Shown: in pieces, positions 28,676-40,408 of the stretch
How positions within the stretch are numbered: position 1 is the first letter of the stretch
How the letters are laid out: every line of letters starts with the position of its first letter
Source: Prasinococcaceae sp. CCMP 1430
Lineage: Eukaryota; Prasinodermophyta; Palmophyllophyceae; Prasinococcales; Prasinococcaceae
Direction: 5' to 3'
NCBI GenBank assembly: GCA_013416795.1
Contig: RQSC01000026.1
Span: 738,126-802,125, forward strand
DNA length: 64,000 nucleotides
Translations under genes and position numbers: made by a program
Notes under the pieces: model-generated
What the model was told of the DNA's origin: nothing
Seen by the model: only the letters and a program-made list of their open reading frames with translations
Databases searched by the model: none

Positions 28676-31432
28676 ATGTGCTCCGAGGAGGAGATAGTGC
28701 CGCGCAACCTGGAGATGAGCTTCTCGGTGGCAGACGAGGAGGGAGAGCCGCGAGCCGCCGCGGGCGCGGCGGCGACGGGGGCGACGGTCGACGACTCGGC
28801 GCTGGGGCTGGCGCTGCCGTCCGCCGCATCGGTGGTCGTGCGCGTCAAGCCGGCGGCGCCCGAGGCCGCCGAGGAGTGCATCCGCGCCGTGAGCGCGACG
28901 CAAGTGGAGTGCATTGCGCCTGCGGGGAGCGCCAGCTTCAAGGCGGGCGAGCGCTCGGCTGAGTACCGCTTCTCGCGCACGTACGGCCCGGCGACCGGAC
29001 AGCGCGAATTCTACGATGCGGTCGCAGCGCCTATGGTGCGATCGCTGGTCGAGCGCGGCGAGTCGGGCGTGCTGATGGCGTACGGCATCACGGGGAGCGG
29101 CAAGACCCACACCACGGTCGGCACCAAGCAAGCGCCGGGCCTCGTGCCCAGTGCGCTCATGCAGGTGTTCGAGTCGCTGCCGCGTGGCTGCTGCGTGGCA
29201 TTGTCGCTCTACGAAATCTACAACGAGCGCATCGGCGACCTGCTGGCGCCCGGCGCCGACGGCCCCAGCACGACGCGGCCCGGCTCGGCGAGGCTGCGCC
29301 TCTGCGAGCGCGCGGACGGTCGCGTCGTGCCGCGTGGCATTACCGAGCTGCGCTTCGAGCGCGAGGCGGACGCGACGGCCGCGGTGCGGCGCGCCTTGGC
29401 CGCTCGCGCGGCAGGGCGCACCGCTCTCAACAAGGAGTCATCGCGCTCGCACGCGGTGTTTACAATCACCGTCGTGTCGGCGGAAGCGGCGCGCGCCGCC
29501 AAAGGCCCCGAGCAGAGCGCACCCGCAGCACGCCTGCCGCGCCTCGCCTTCGTCGACCTCGCGGGCAGCGAGCGCGCTCACCGCACAGGCGCCTCTGGCG
29601 CGCGCCTGCTGGAGTCGTCCGCCATCAATGCTAGCCTGATGACGCTCGGTCGCTGCTTTGAGGCGCTGCGGCACAACCAGGCGCGTCCGCGCAGCGAGCG
29701 CCGCCTCGTGCCCTACCGCGAGTCCAAGGTGACCCATCTCTTCCGTGACGCTTTCCACGGCCAGGGTGCGCTGGCGCTGCTGGTGTGCGTATCGCCCGAT
29801 GCGGCGGACTACGACGAGACTCAGCACGTGCTGCGCTACGCGGCGGTGGCCGCCAAGATCAAAACCATGGCCGAGATCGGCGTGGCCCCCAAGGCTGGCA
29901 CGCTCCTGGACGAGGTCATCGAAGAGGCCGAGGAGGAGGCCGAGGTCGAGGCATCCGAGGAGGATCCGATGGAAACCGCTCCGACGCCCGCGAACAAGCG
30001 CAAGCGCGAGGTTCTCGAAGAGGATGCCATTCAGGAGGAGGGCGACGACGAGGCCAACTTCGGCGGCGAGCTCGATCCGCAGGTTGACGTGGTCAACCTG
30101 AGGTCCGAGGTGGATGCGCTCAGGCAGCGCTTGTATGAGGCGGAGGCCGCTGCTGCTCGCATCGAGAGCGAGGTACGCGAGGAGGTCAGCGCGGAAATGG
30201 CTGAGCTCATTAAGGCGATGGAGGAGAACTATGCCGCCAAGGGCGCCAAGGTCAAGGCCGCCGTGCGGAAGGGGCGTTCGACCAACGCTTTCGAGAGGCG
30301 CCTCAACGGGCTCAACGAGGACGAGGAGGATGCCGAGGACGAAGCTGACGATGTTGAAGAGGCGGACGAAAGCGACGATGGCATCGAGATTGTGGATGGA
30401 TCGGACGAGGAGGAGGAGGGAGATGTCCGCGCTGCGCAGGGCAGCACTCGCAAGCGGTCGACGCGGCGGGCGCGCCCCTCGTCGCAGGCCGCCGCGGCGC
30501 TGCTGGCTGAGACGGTGCGCGCGCGCGCGGTCGCCGCAGAGCAGGAGGCCGCCAACCTGCGCGAGGAGAAGGCGCTGGCCGAGCGCCGCGCGGCCGAGCA
30601 CAGGGCGGCGGCCGAGGCGGCCGAGGCCGAGGCTGCAAAGCTTGCTAAGACCGCAGCCGAGGCGCGTGAAGCAATGCAGAGGGCGCTGGAGGAGGAGCGT
30701 ACACAGATGGAGGCCAACGCCGCCATGGAGCGCGAGGTGCTGGAGGAGCAGCTGCGGCGACAGAAGGAGGAGTATGACGCCCTCCTGTGCAAACTGAACA
30801 CCGCGGCCGGGCGAGCGAGCAGGGCGGCGGAGGGAAGGCGCAAGTCGATGGCCGTCTTCAGAGCCGTAGTCGAAGGCGCAGAATGCACAGACGACGCGCT
30901 GCCCACCATCGCCGAGCCCAAGGCCATCGAGGCGGAGGCGGCCATACTGACGGAGGAGCCAGCCGCGATGGAGCCAGCCGCGATGGAGCCAGCAGAGGCT
31001 GAGCTCGCCGCCGAGGAGGCCCCGCAAGGAGGCGACGAGGCCATGGAAGGCCCCTCCACTACCGCGGAGGTTCCTGCGGAGACGAAGCCAGCGGCCGTGA
31101 GCCCCGAGATCATCGATCTGACAGCGCCCACGCCGGCGCCGGCGCCAGCGCAGCGCCGCGGGGGCATGCGGAAGGGCGCCGCGCGCAAGGGTGGCTCAAA
31201 GAAAGCCAAGAAGGCCGCAGCTGGAAAGGAGAACGCCAGCGTCAACGCCGCCAAGGCCGCGGCGCTCGCGGCGGTCGAATGCGCGGCAGTCGCAGCGGCA
31301 GCGGCCACCCCTGGTGCTGCGCTGCCCGAGGTGGCGCCAGAACCCAAGCGAAGGAGGAAAGCGAGCGCGCCGGCCGACGCGCCTGCGCGCCGGATCACGC
31401 GTGCCGCGGCGCGCAGCGCTGCTGTTGCGTGA
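28676..31432 (+). CDS. Kinesin-6-like motor protein
   Basis: Intronless, 918 aa from the ATG at 28676 (MCSEEEIVPRN). N-terminal motor domain about 50-400: SVVVRVKP strand, YRFSRTYGPATGQ, P-loop GITGSGKTHT (about 137), switch I NKESSRSHAVFTI (about 251), switch II VDLAGSERA (about 293). These are followed by SLMTLGRCFEALRHNQ, VPYRESKVTHLF and DYDETQHVLRYAA, wording typical of the KIF20/KIF23 (kinesin-6) class involved in central spindle and cytokinesis. Acidic segments, coiled coil (about 480-720) and a basic Ala/Lys-rich tail with two RRxR-type patches follow. A short MEPAAMEPA duplication occurs near 765. Subfamily rests on motif wording, not a tree. TGTAA 125 nt past the stop (31557-31561). 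Confidence 0.85.
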   Translation: MCSEEEIVPRNLEMSFSVADEEGEPRAAAGAAATGATVDDSALGLALPSAASVVVRVKPAAPEAAEECIRAVSATQVECIAPAGSASFKAGERSAEYRFSRTYGPATGQREFYDAVAAPMVRSLVERGESGVLMAYGITGSGKTHTTVGTKQAPGLVPSALMQVFESLPRGCCVALSLYEIYNERIGDLLAPGADGPSTTRPGSARLRLCERADGRVVPRGITELRFEREADATAAVRRALAARAAGRTALNKESSRSHAVFTITVVSAEAARAAKGPEQSAPAARLPRLAFVDLAGSERAHRTGASGARLLESSAINASLMTLGRCFEALRHNQARPRSERRLVPYRESKVTHLFRDAFHGQGALALLVCVSPDAADYDETQHVLRYAAVAAKIKTMAEIGVAPKAGTLLDEVIEEAEEEAEVEASEEDPMETAPTPANKRKREVLEEDAIQEEGDDEANFGGELDPQVDVVNLRSEVDALRQRLYEAEAAAARIESEVREEVSAEMAELIKAMEENYAAKGAKVKAAVRKGRSTNAFERRLNGLNEDEEDAEDEADDVEEADESDDGIEIVDGSDEEEEGDVRAAQGSTRKRSTRRARPSSQAAAALLAETVRARAVAAEQEAANLREEKALAERRAAEHRAAAEAAEAEAAKLAKTAAEAREAMQRALEEERTQMEANAAMEREVLEEQLRRQKEEYDALLCKLNTAAGRASRAAEGRRKSMAVFRAVVEGAECTDDALPTIAEPKAIEAEAAILTEEPAAMEPAAMEPAEAELAAEEAPQGGDEAMEGPSTTAEVPAETKPAAVSPEIIDLTAPTPAPAPAQRRGGMRKGAARKGGSKKAKKAAAGKENASVNAAKAAALAAVECAAVAAAAATPGAALPEVAPEPKRRRKASAPADAPARRITRAAARSAAVA

Positions 31433-31733
31433 GCACCTGCCAGCAGGCGCGTACGGGCGCGCGTCCTGATGCGCGCGCATAAGAGGGGGGGAGTGGGACG
31501 TAGGGAGGAGTGCTCGACGCTGCGTGCTCCGTGCGCGGGGCTCGCGCCGGTGTGTGTGTAAGTACAGCGATTCGGTGCCTTCGTAATTGACGCGCAGGTT
31601 TCGGAATAGGTGGCCCCCGGCAGGAGTTGTCACCAGGCGGCAGCGCGCCTTGGCCGCTGCGGCCGCGCGTGGGGCGCTCGGGGGGTGGGAGACGGGATCG
31701 TTCGCGTCCGTGAGCGTGCGCTGTGTATGAAAA
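31433..31733. other. Convergent 3' spacer
   Basis: 301-bp stop-to-stop spacer with TGTAA at 31557-31561 serving the kinesin side. No other signal or gene seen. Confidence 0.6.
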
Positions 31734-33260
31734 TCAATTGGTGGTAACCGCGACTGCTTGCTCGCCTCCGCGGCTTCGACCGCCGCTGCCGCCTGCGGCG
31801 CGCGCGCGCAAGGGCGGCGGGGCGCCGCCAGTGGGTGGCCGCACCGAGCAAGCGCCCTCGGCGTTGTGCATGATGTCGCACTGCAGCGCATCCCAGCCGG
31901 GGTCGCCCGGAGGCAACTGGGCAGCCCTCATCCCCGCCGCCCAAATCGCCTTGTCGACGGGCGCGACCTCATGGTGCGTGTGGTTTGAGGCCGTTGTCGT
32001 GAAGTAGCCGTGCTCGGCGCGCGCGCCGAGCTCAGCGCGCACGTTGGACTCGTAGGCGAGCATTTGCTCGTGGCGACCCACAGTGGCGTAGCAGCAGTCG
32101 TCGCGCTCGTGCAGAATCTGTACCTGGTACCGGGTTGACTCAAGACCCGCCAGCAGGTACATGCAGGTGTAATTGCACTCACGATATAGCTTGCGCCCCG
32201 GGTGGTCGGGCGCCTCAATGCTGGGATCTGGCGCGCAATTCTGCTCGAAGTCCTCTTTGTCGTTGCCGACGGGCCAGGTCTGCTTCTCCGGGTCGCGCAT
32301 TGCGCATGGGATGGAGCCAGCGATGGGAAAGCTGGACGCGACGCGCGCGTCGAGCGCGGCCACAACTGTCGTCGTCCACCCACCGCCGCTCAAGCCCGCC
32401 ATATGCACCTCCTCGTAGCCAAGCCTTCGGGCGTAATTGATGGTGGCGATGGCCGGCTCGAGGAAGTAGCGCAGCGCGGGCTCTCCGGCCCTCTCGATAG
32501 GCAGAAACCACCAGTGGTCGTCCTGGGCGTACGTGGCGTTGCTGCCCGGCCCTTTGTTCACACCTTTGAGTGGCATGGAGACAATGAAGACGTCGTGGCC
32601 GTGCGCGTGCAGGAACGAGGACACGTTGTACTGCAGCCTCGCCCGAGCGCGCGCGCAGCGTGCAGTGGGTCAGCGGTAGCCTCATGGCCGGAACAGCGCG
32701 CGCTGATGCGCCGGCGAGTCGAGCGCGCGCACGTCGCGTGCGTGCGCTTTCCCACGCACCAAGTCCCACCAAGTCCCACCCCTCGGCGCCAGCTCGGATG
32801 TGCACCCCGGCCGGCAGCGCGCAAGTTCTGCCGGCGGCGCGCCGTGCGGAGTCACATTCGAACAATTGCAATCGTTGTGGCCGTGGTGGAAGACGTATGC
32901 GCTGCGGCTGCGGGGCGCGCGGCTGCTGCTGGGGCGGTCGGGGACCGGCGAGTAGAAGACAGTGGACACAATCTCCTTCACGCCCACCGCGGACGCAGCC
33001 GGGGGCGTCAGCTGCATGCGCCATTCGATGGCGTCGACTCCCGGCGCCACGCCCGCGTGCACTGCGTCGGGCTCGTCACGGGATGGCAGCCCGCCCGGGC
33101 CGAAGGCTGCGCGGGCCGCGGCGGCACGCCGCGCGCGCCACGCCCACGTCGAGTTCTCGGCGGCCGCCTGACCCACAAGCGCGCCCATCGCCGCAGCAGC
33201 CAGGGCTACGACAAGCACCGGCGCCGGCACCGGCGCGCCGCGCCGCGCCGCGCCGCGCAT
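31734..33260 (-). CDS. Secreted alpha/beta-hydrolase
   Basis: Two exons, 32760-33260 and 31734-32630, with a 129-nt intron (GTGCGT donor, GGCTGCAG acceptor), phase 0 (TWWDL|YNVSSF); 465 aa. The ATG at 33260 begins an evident signal peptide: basic start then APVLVVALAAAAMGALVGQA. Next comes a strand with the oxyanion motif YVFHHGHNDC. The nucleophile elbow is MAGLSGGGWTT (Ser about 247), an acidic candidate is LHERDDCC (about 343), and a C-terminal His lies in THHEVAP (about 385). Several Cys pairs and N-x-S/T sites fit a secreted or lumenal glycoprotein. The substrate is unknown; esterase/lipase or acetyl-xylan-type activity would fit the fold. Shares the divergent promoter with LRRC56. Confidence 0.8.
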
Positions 33261-33753
33261 GGTGTCCCCCGGGCGCCGTCCCAGAGCAGAGGCAGCGTTC
33301 CTCCCCCCCCCACCCGGCCACGAAAGAAGCACGTGCCCAGGCGCGCCGCCGCTGCGGCGGCGCCGGCCGCCGTCGCCGCAGCGGCACCGCGCGGGCCCGC
33401 AGGGACGCGTGGGGGGGAAGAGACGGGGATGGACCGGCGGCGCCGACGGGCAGGATGGCGGCGAGGGGCCGGGCGCGTGGGCTTGTGGGCTGGCTGGGCC
33501 GCGCGCGCGCGCGGTCCCGCCTGCTGCTCGCGCTGTGGCGCCTGAAGCCGACGCCGCAGGTCCGCAGATGGATTCGAATTCGAAAGCAGCGTAGTTTTGA
33601 TGGACCATTCCAAATGCATTGTCAAGAAAACGCGGTGATGAAATCGACGTGTGAGTGTTGTGTGTGTGCGCTTCGGTGCGCCACAGGCGCGGCGCTCACG
33701 CGACGCGCCACAGCGCGCACGCCGGCGGCGCGGCGCCCCGCGCCGTCCCGGTG
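33261..33753. promoter_or_regulatory. Hydrolase / LRRC56 divergent promoter
   Basis: 493 bp with one recurrent-element copy in plus orientation, GTAGTTTTGATGGACC at 33591-33606, followed by CCATTCCA. It lies about 150 bp upstream of the LRRC56 ATG. The rest is GC-rich without clear signals. Confidence 0.5.
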
Positions 33754-36333
33754 ATGCCGAGGCTGGACTGCGTGCTGCTGGTAAGTTCGCGTGCGGGCGG
33801 CGGCGGCTGCGCGGAGGGCGCGGGCGCGCGCGGCGACGGCGAGTACGCGCCGGGCTGCGCGCCCGGCGACGCCGAGGTCCTCCTCGGCGCCGGCGAGCTG
33901 GACGAGGGGATGCTGCGGCTGCTGACAGGAAAGGAGGTGAGGCCGGTGCCGTGCGCGGCGAGGGAGGAGGATGTGTGTGTGTTGAGGGAGGGGGAGAGTC
34001 GCGGTTGGCGCGCGGCGCCTTGGCGCGCTGCTGAGGGGGACACCAGCGAGCAATGCGGGCAGGGGGAACCAAAAAACGCGCAAACGGCCATTTCGAAAGA
34101 GCGGAAGGCATGAACGCACGCGCGCGACGCGCGACGTGGGGGGGTGCGCAGCGCGCCGGAGCGACCCTCTCGCACGCGCGGCCCCCCCAAAGCCGGTCCG
34201 TGCGGCGCACCAGCGCCCATCCCGCTCGGCGGACCCCAGGGCGCGCGCGGCGCGGCGCCATACGCGGTGTGGTCGCTCTCAGGGCGCGCGGTGTCGGTGG
34301 TCGTCGCGCGGGCCAGCGCTGCATTGCTTCTTTTTTGGGACTCAACCGCTTTTTCCGCCGTGTATGTCTGCGAGCGGCCGCGCTTGCAGCTGCCGCGCCG
34401 GTCGACGCTATGCGCCCGTCCGCGCCGGGGACGCGCCCGGGGCGCCTCCTCTGCCGCTCGCCCTGCGTGGCTGTGCCCGCGCACCACTGACGCCGCCGCC
34501 CGGCGTCCGGTCGCGGATGCGCCGCCGCGCCCGCCATCTTTTCGCGCGGCGCGCGCACTGCCCCCGCACGGCGTGCAGGACCTCGAGTCGGTGACGTACG
34601 TGGAGCTGACGGTCGACGCGGAGACAATGCCCATCAACGAGATGGGCGCGATGCTTCCGGCGCTGCGCGAGCTAAAGCTGAACAGCTCGAGCATCGCGAC
34701 GCTGCGTGAGCTCGGCACGGGACTGGGCGGCTTGCGCGTGCTGTGGATCAGCCGCTGCTCGGTCGCCGACCTCGAAGGCCTCGCGGCGCTTCCCGCGCTG
34801 CGCGAGCTGTACGCGTCTTTCAACGATATCGCCGACGTGTCTGCTGTCGCCGAGCTCGAAGAGCTCACTACGCTAGACCTCGAGGGCAATCGAGTCGAGA
34901 GAGACCAGCTCGAGTGGCTGGGCGCGTGCCCCAGCCTCCGCTCGCTGGCGCTCGACGGCAACCCGGTAGCCGCTGAGGTGGGCTACCGCCACGCGGTGGC
35001 GACGACCGTGCCGCAGCTTGAGTACATCGATGATGAGCCGGTCATCGACGAAGATCGGCTGCCACCGACGCCGTCCTCGTCCACGCGCCAGCAGCTCGAC
35101 GTGGGTGAGGGCGCCGGCGCGGACCTGCCGGAGCTCAGGTTGCGCGCGGGCGCTGCGTCACCAGTGAAGTCTGCAGACAACACGCCGCGCGAGGGCGCGG
35201 GGGGTGCTGGCATGGCCGTAGATGAGGATGAGGAGGAGCTCAGGCGCCTCGAGGCGCTTGAGAAGCAGATGGTTGGCTTCGGCATCAAGTATGCCAAGAT
35301 TGGCATCGACTCGGTGCTGACGCTTGGCGAGCTCGCGGGCGGCGAGGGCATCCGCGAGGGCGATGGGCTGGGCGCGATACGACCGCGCACAGCGTGCCGC
35401 CCGTCGACACCAGGACCGCGCCCGACGTCTGATTCGGCGCTGCTACTCCGACCAGGGACCGCGCTCAGCGCAGGCAGTGGAGGATACCTCAGCCGGCCGG
35501 GGACGGCGGGGGGCTTCGAGTGGGAGCACGCTCTCAGTCGCACGTCGCTCTCAGCAGGGGCCGGCAGCACGGGGCCATCGCTGCTGTCGAAGCCGGGAAC
35601 TTCGGCGGGCGCCAGGTCGCGGCCTATGAGCGCGTTCTGCGGCGTGAGCGCCAATGTGCCCCCCACCCTGGGCCCGCCGCCTCCCGTCGATCCCAGGGAC
35701 GACGAGGACGATGGCAAGCTGGAGACCGTGCTGATCGGCGCGCCCACGCGCGCGCTGCGAGACCGCCGGCGAGCGGCCAAGCAGCATGCGGAGGGCGCAC
35801 CAGGGGGCAGCGGCGGCGGCGAGCATGGCGGTGGCGACAGCGAGGGTGGCAAAGGCGAGCTCGCGCCGCTCGCGCGCGGCATGGACAACTCCGAGCTGCT
35901 CGAGCAGCTCTGCCAGTGGAAGCTTGAGACTCAGATGATTGTTGACGCGGACGCCGAGGTTGCAGGGGGGCTCGCCAACTCGCTGGGCGAAGACATGGCG
36001 AACATGGACATCGGTGGCGGTGAAACAGACAGTGATGTGGACTTTAATGATACGGGCGGCGCCAACATCCTCCGCGTGGAGTACAGCGACCACGACTCGG
36101 ACTCGGCGTCGGATGCGCCAGAGCCCGACGTGGAGCCGCTGCCGCCCTCGCGTTTTCCACCGCGGACGACGGCAGCTGGTGGTGGCTCGGCGACGGCTAG
36201 TACATGGGTGCCCACGCCGCCGCCGTTTGCGCCGCGCGTGCCCGTGCCTCCCGATGGGCCGGCGCCTGGGAGCGGCGGCATCTCCGGTATCTCCGGCAGC
36301 AGCGTCGTCAGGCGGCCAAGGCGCTACCGATGA
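33754..36333 (+). CDS. LRRC56: LRRC56/ODA8-like outer-dynein-arm factor
   Basis: Two exons, 33754-33936 and 34579-36333, split by a 642-nt intron (GTGAGG donor, GTGCAG acceptor), phase 0; 645 aa. The junction restores LRLLTGKE|DLESVTYVEL, matching the start of the LRRC56 leucine-rich domain. Then come ALRELKLNSSSIATLRELG, LRVLWISRCSVADLEGLAAL, LRELYASFNDIADVSAV and LTTLDLEGNRVE, and a cap ending VPQLEYIDDEPV. The remainder is acidic, Pro/Ser/Gly-rich and probably disordered, with repeated RPGT/STPGP-like motifs. LRRC56 (ODA8 in Chlamydomonas) is needed for assembly or transport of outer dynein arms, so this alga makes motile flagella at some stage. The exon-2 frame is open upstream into the intron. 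Confidence 0.85.
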
Positions 36334-36552
36334 ATGCGCCGACGTTGCCCCCGACAAACGCACGAAACCCTGCGCACGCCAACGCGTGCGTGCACATTCA
36401 CTCGCGCGCACACCAACAAACGCACAAACTCTACAAAGATCGCACTCTAATGAACTGATGGGCCAAACAACAATTGTATGTTATGTTACACCGCGCGCGA
36501 GCCACCGCCTGGATGCGGCCCGCGCACGCTACGTGCGGGCCGGGCAGCGCGC
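36334..36552. other. Convergent 3' spacer
   Basis: 219-bp stop-to-stop spacer, locally AT-richer near 36410-36490. TGTAA on the minus strand (36490-36486) is 63 nt past the minus gene's stop. Confidence 0.6.
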
Positions 36553-37865
36553 TCATTCCATGTCGTCGTCTTCGTCCTCCTCGGGCAGCGCGTCCATAGT
36601 GTCGGTGCGCTTGACGACCACACCCTGCGAGGGCTTGATCTCCGAGCTGCCGGTGGGGTCGTGGACGATGAAGGTCCACGGGCGCGGCACATCCAGGAGC
36701 AGGTTGAGGCAGTGGATGGTGTCCACGATCTTGTTCTTGGTCTCCTCGCTCATCGAGCTGCCGGCCTCGCGCACGTGCATGCCCAGGTTGAAAATAGCGG
36801 CGCCGACTGCGTAGGGAGGGGTGGGGCGTGGGCGTAGGGGCGACACGAGCACACCGCATCAGCATGCGTCCCAAGTGCGAGGCGCTGCAACGCGCACGTT
36901 GGCGCGCAACGGGCGCGCCTGGCGCACGCATGCTCCACGCGCGCACGCGCGAGGTACGGCGTACGCACTGTGGTTGTAGATTGAGTCAATCTTGCGCCTC
37001 TGGTCTGCGCCAATCTGGAACTCGAGCTCGGGGATCTCCACGGTGGCGTCCGCGCTCTTCATGCACACGCGCCACAGGTCCTGCGTGCTGTTCACCTGCA
37101 GCACCATTTTGGTCGACGGCCGCGAGCCCGGCGGGGGCGGGGGCAAGATCTTGAACTCGTTCTTGCCATCCTCGGGCGCCGCGCCGGGCTTGACGCGCAC
37201 CTGAAAGTTGGGCAGCAGCCGCAGGAAGTTGGCGAAGGTGCCTTTGAGCGCCTCCTCGAACTCGTCGTCGTCCTCGTAGCCCAGGTCGCGCCCCACCATA
37301 GATCCTACGCCCTCAACGGCGAGCCACTCCACCCCTGCTTGGCGCGTGCCTTCGTACACCTGTGCGCGCACGCGCGGGCAAGCGCCACGCAGACGAGCGG
37401 CGACGCGCCGGCGATGCCGAGGCGAGGCGCAAGTCGTCAGCACCGAGCGTCGGGCGTGGACGCCGGGCGCAGCGCCGCGCGCGCGCCCCCGCGCGCCCCT
37501 CGGCGGCCGCTGCGTCGGCGGCCGCTATTGCGGCGGCCGCTGCGGCGGCGAGCCCGCGGGGACGCGGCCGAGCTCGAATGCTGCCTCGCCGCGCGCCTCA
37601 GGCCACGCTGCGCGCGGCACGCAACGCAGTTCTCGCGCCACGGCAGCGTGATCCATACCTTCTCGAGCTCCTCCACGATGCGGTCCATCTCCTGGTGGGA
37701 GATGTCGAGCTGCATGAGCTTGTCGAGATAGCTCGAGTCCTCGCCGGCGCCAGCGGACGCGGCGCCGGCCTGCGCGGCGCCCCCCCGCGCGGCGCGCGAG
37801 AGGTCCGTCTCGGGCGGTACCACCGTGCGCGCCGGGTCGAGCGCCGTCAGCTGCTCGGCCGTCAT
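36553..37865 (-). CDS. ZPR1-domain-like protein without zinc fingers
   Basis: Three exons, 37659-37865, 36969-37359 and 36553-36806, with consistent phases (0, 1); 283 aa. Junctions read RIVEELEK|VYEGTRQ and IYNH-I-GAAIFNLG. The N-terminus is Ala-rich, then a helix (YLDKLMQLDISHQEMDRIVE). The second half has the pattern of the beta domain of ZPR1: ATVEIPELEFQI, a helical insert KIVDTIHCLNLLLDV, then TFIVHDPTGSSEIKPSQG (cf. PFTFILDDPSGNSFI in ZPR1). No CxxC zinc finger is present, so this is half of a canonical ZPR1 repeat. ZPR1 proteins chaperone eEF1A; whether this relative does is unknown. The first ATG lies 10 nt from the N gap, so an extra 5' exon is possible. Confidence 0.7.
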
Positions 37866-37875
37866 GCCACCCGCC

Positions 37876-38496
37876 NNNNNNNNNNNNNNNNNNNNNNNNN
37901 NNNNNNNNNNNNNNNNNNNNNNNNNNNNNNNNNNNNNNNNNNNNNNNNNNNNNNNNNNNNNNNNNNNNNNNNNNNNNNNNNNNNNNNNNNNNNNNNNNNN
38001 NNNNNNNNNNNNNNNNNNNNNNNNNNNNNNNNNNNNNNNNNNNNNNNNNNNNNNNNNNNNNNNNNNNNNNNNNNNNNNNNNNNNNNNNNNNNNNNNNNNN
38101 NNNNNNNNNNNNNNNNNNNNNNNNNNNNNNNNNNNNNNNNNNNNNNNNNNNNNNNNNNNNNNNNNNNNNNNNNNNNNNNNNNNNNNNNNNNNNNNNNNNN
38201 NNNNNNNNNNNNNNNNNNNNNNNNNNNNNNNNNNNNNNNNNNNNNNNNNNNNNNNNNNNNNNNNNNNNNNNNNNNNNNNNNNNNNNNNNNNNNNNNNNNN
38301 NNNNNNNNNNNNNNNNNNNNNNNNNNNNNNNNNNNNNNNNNNNNNNNNNNNNNNNNNNNNNNNNNNNNNNNNNNNNNNNNNNNNNNNNNNNNNNNNNNNN
38401 NNNNNNNNNNNNNNNNNNNNNNNNNNNNNNNNNNNNNNNNNNNNNNNNNNNNNNNNNNNNNNNNNNNNNNNNNNNNNNNNNNNNNNNNNNNNNNNN
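37876..38496. other. 621-nt assembly gap (N)
   Basis: A run of N separates the ZPR1-like gene from dihydroxyacid dehydratase. It hides their divergent promoter and the first exon(s) of the dehydratase. Confidence 1.
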
Positions 38497-40408
38497 GAAG
38501 CCGCGCGGCCGCACGTGCGTGCGCCGCAGCGCCGCGCGCTGCGAGGGGCACACGCAGGACATCACGCCGGCCGACACGGACGGCATCAACAAGTGGAGCG
38601 CGCGCGTCACGCAGCCCAAGTCGCAGGGCGCCTCACAGGCGATGCTCTACGCCACCGGCCTCCAGGAGGCCGACATGGACAAAGCGCAGGTGGGGATCTC
38701 GTCCTGCTGGTATGAGGGTGCGTTGGACTCGCGCGGATGCGTGCATGCGCTTGCGCGCGTGCACGTGAGAGGGAGGGCAGCGAGCGAGAGTACGCGGTTG
38801 CTCGTGCTGACACACACGCGCACACGCGCACGCACGCGCGCGCGCACGCGTGCCCACGCGAGCATAGGCAACCCGTGCAACAAGCACCTCCTCGACCTCG
38901 GCGGCTACGTGAAGGAGGGCGTGGAGGAGGCCGGCATGGTGGGCTTCCGCTTCAACACCATCGGCGTGTCGGACGGCCTGAGCATGGGCACCGAGGGCAT
39001 GAGCTACTCGCTGCAGAGCCGCGAGATCATCGCCGACTCGGTGGAGACGGTGTGGTCCGCGCAGTGGTACGACGCCAACATCTCCCTCCCCGGCTGCGAC
39101 AAGAACATGCCGGGCGTGCTGATGGCCATGGGGAGGGTGAACAGGCCCGCCATCATGGTGTACGGCGGGACCATCAAACCCGGCTGCTCGGCCACGGGTG
39201 AGCCGCTGGACATCGTCAGCGCCTTCCAGAGCTACGGCCAGTACATCGCGGGCGCCATCGACGAGGAGGAGCGCGCGGACATTGTGCGCAACTCGTGCCC
39301 CGGCGCGGGCGCCTGCGGCGGGATGTACACCGCCAACACGATGGCGTCGGCCGCCGAGGCGCTCGGCATGACGCTGCCATACTCGTCGTCCATCCCCGCG
39401 GAGGACCCGCTGAAGATTGACGAGTGCAGGAAGGCCGGCGTGGCGCTCAAGGCCATGATGGAGAAGAACCTGTGCCCCCGGGACATCATGACGAGGCCCG
39501 CCTTCGAGAACGCCATGACGCTCATCATGGCGCTGGGCGGCTCCACCAACGCCGTGCTGCACCTCATCGCCATCGCGCGCTCGGTGGGCATCGACCTGAC
39601 GCTCGATGACTGGCAGGCAAACTCGGACCGCGTGCCCTTCATCGCCGACCTCAAGCCGTCGGGCAAGTACGTGATGGAGGACCTGCACAACGTTGGCGGC
39701 ACCCCCGCGGTGCTCAAGTTCTTGCTCAAGGAGGGCATGATCGACGGCAGCTGCATGACGGTCACCGGCAAGACGCTCGCCGAGAACCTCGCGGGCTGCC
39801 CTGACCTCTCTGAAGGCCAGGACATCATCAGGCCGCTCGACCAGCCCATCAAGGAGACGGGCCACCTGCAGATCCTCTACGGTAACCTCGCGCCCGAGGG
39901 CAGCGTGGGGAAGATCACCGGCAAGGAGGGCTTGTATTTCCAGGGTACCGCGCGCGTCTTCGACCAGGAGGAGGCCATGCTCACCGCGCTGGCTGAGGAC
40001 CCGATGAGCTTCAAGGGTACCGTCATCATCATCCGCTACGAGGGGCCCAAGGGGGGGCCCGGCATGCCGGAGATGCTCACGCCGACCTCGGCCATCATGG
40101 GCGCGGGCCTCGGCAACGACTGCGCGCTGCTCACGGATGGGCGCTTCTCGGGCGGCTCGCACGGCTTCGTGATTGGCCACGTGTGCCCCGAGGCGCAGGA
40201 GGGCGGGCCCATCGCGCTCGTGCGGGACGGCGACGTGATCACCATCGACGCGGAGAAGCGCGTGATGGACATGGACGTCTCCGACGAGGAGCTCGCCCGG
40301 AGGAAGGCCGAGTGGTCGCCGCCGCCGCTGCGGGCCACGCGCGGCACGCTGCACAAGTACATCAAGAACGTCAGCAGCGCGAGCACCGGCGCCGTCACCG
40401 ACGAGTGA
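38497..40408 (+). CDS. ILVD: Dihydroxyacid dehydratase (5' end in gap)
   Basis: Exons ~38558-38717 and 38868-40408, intron GTGCGT...CATAG (150 nt), phase 1, restoring [17 protein letters not shown]. Hallmarks: [28 protein letters not shown] and [16 protein letters not shown] with Fe-S cysteines; [40 protein letters not shown]. The enzyme dehydrates 2,3-dihydroxy-isovalerate and -methylvalerate to the 2-keto acids of valine and isoleucine synthesis, normally in plastids. The N-terminal targeting peptide and the first 20-40 mature residues are lost in the gap. Sequence just before DITPADTDG ends in ACGCAG and looks like another intron's acceptor, so 38497-38557 is probably intronic. Confidence 0.92.

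Noticed and set aside
29438-31398. Long minus-strand frames opposite the kinesin gene
   Set aside because: They mirror the kinesin coding sequence; all recognised motifs are on plus.
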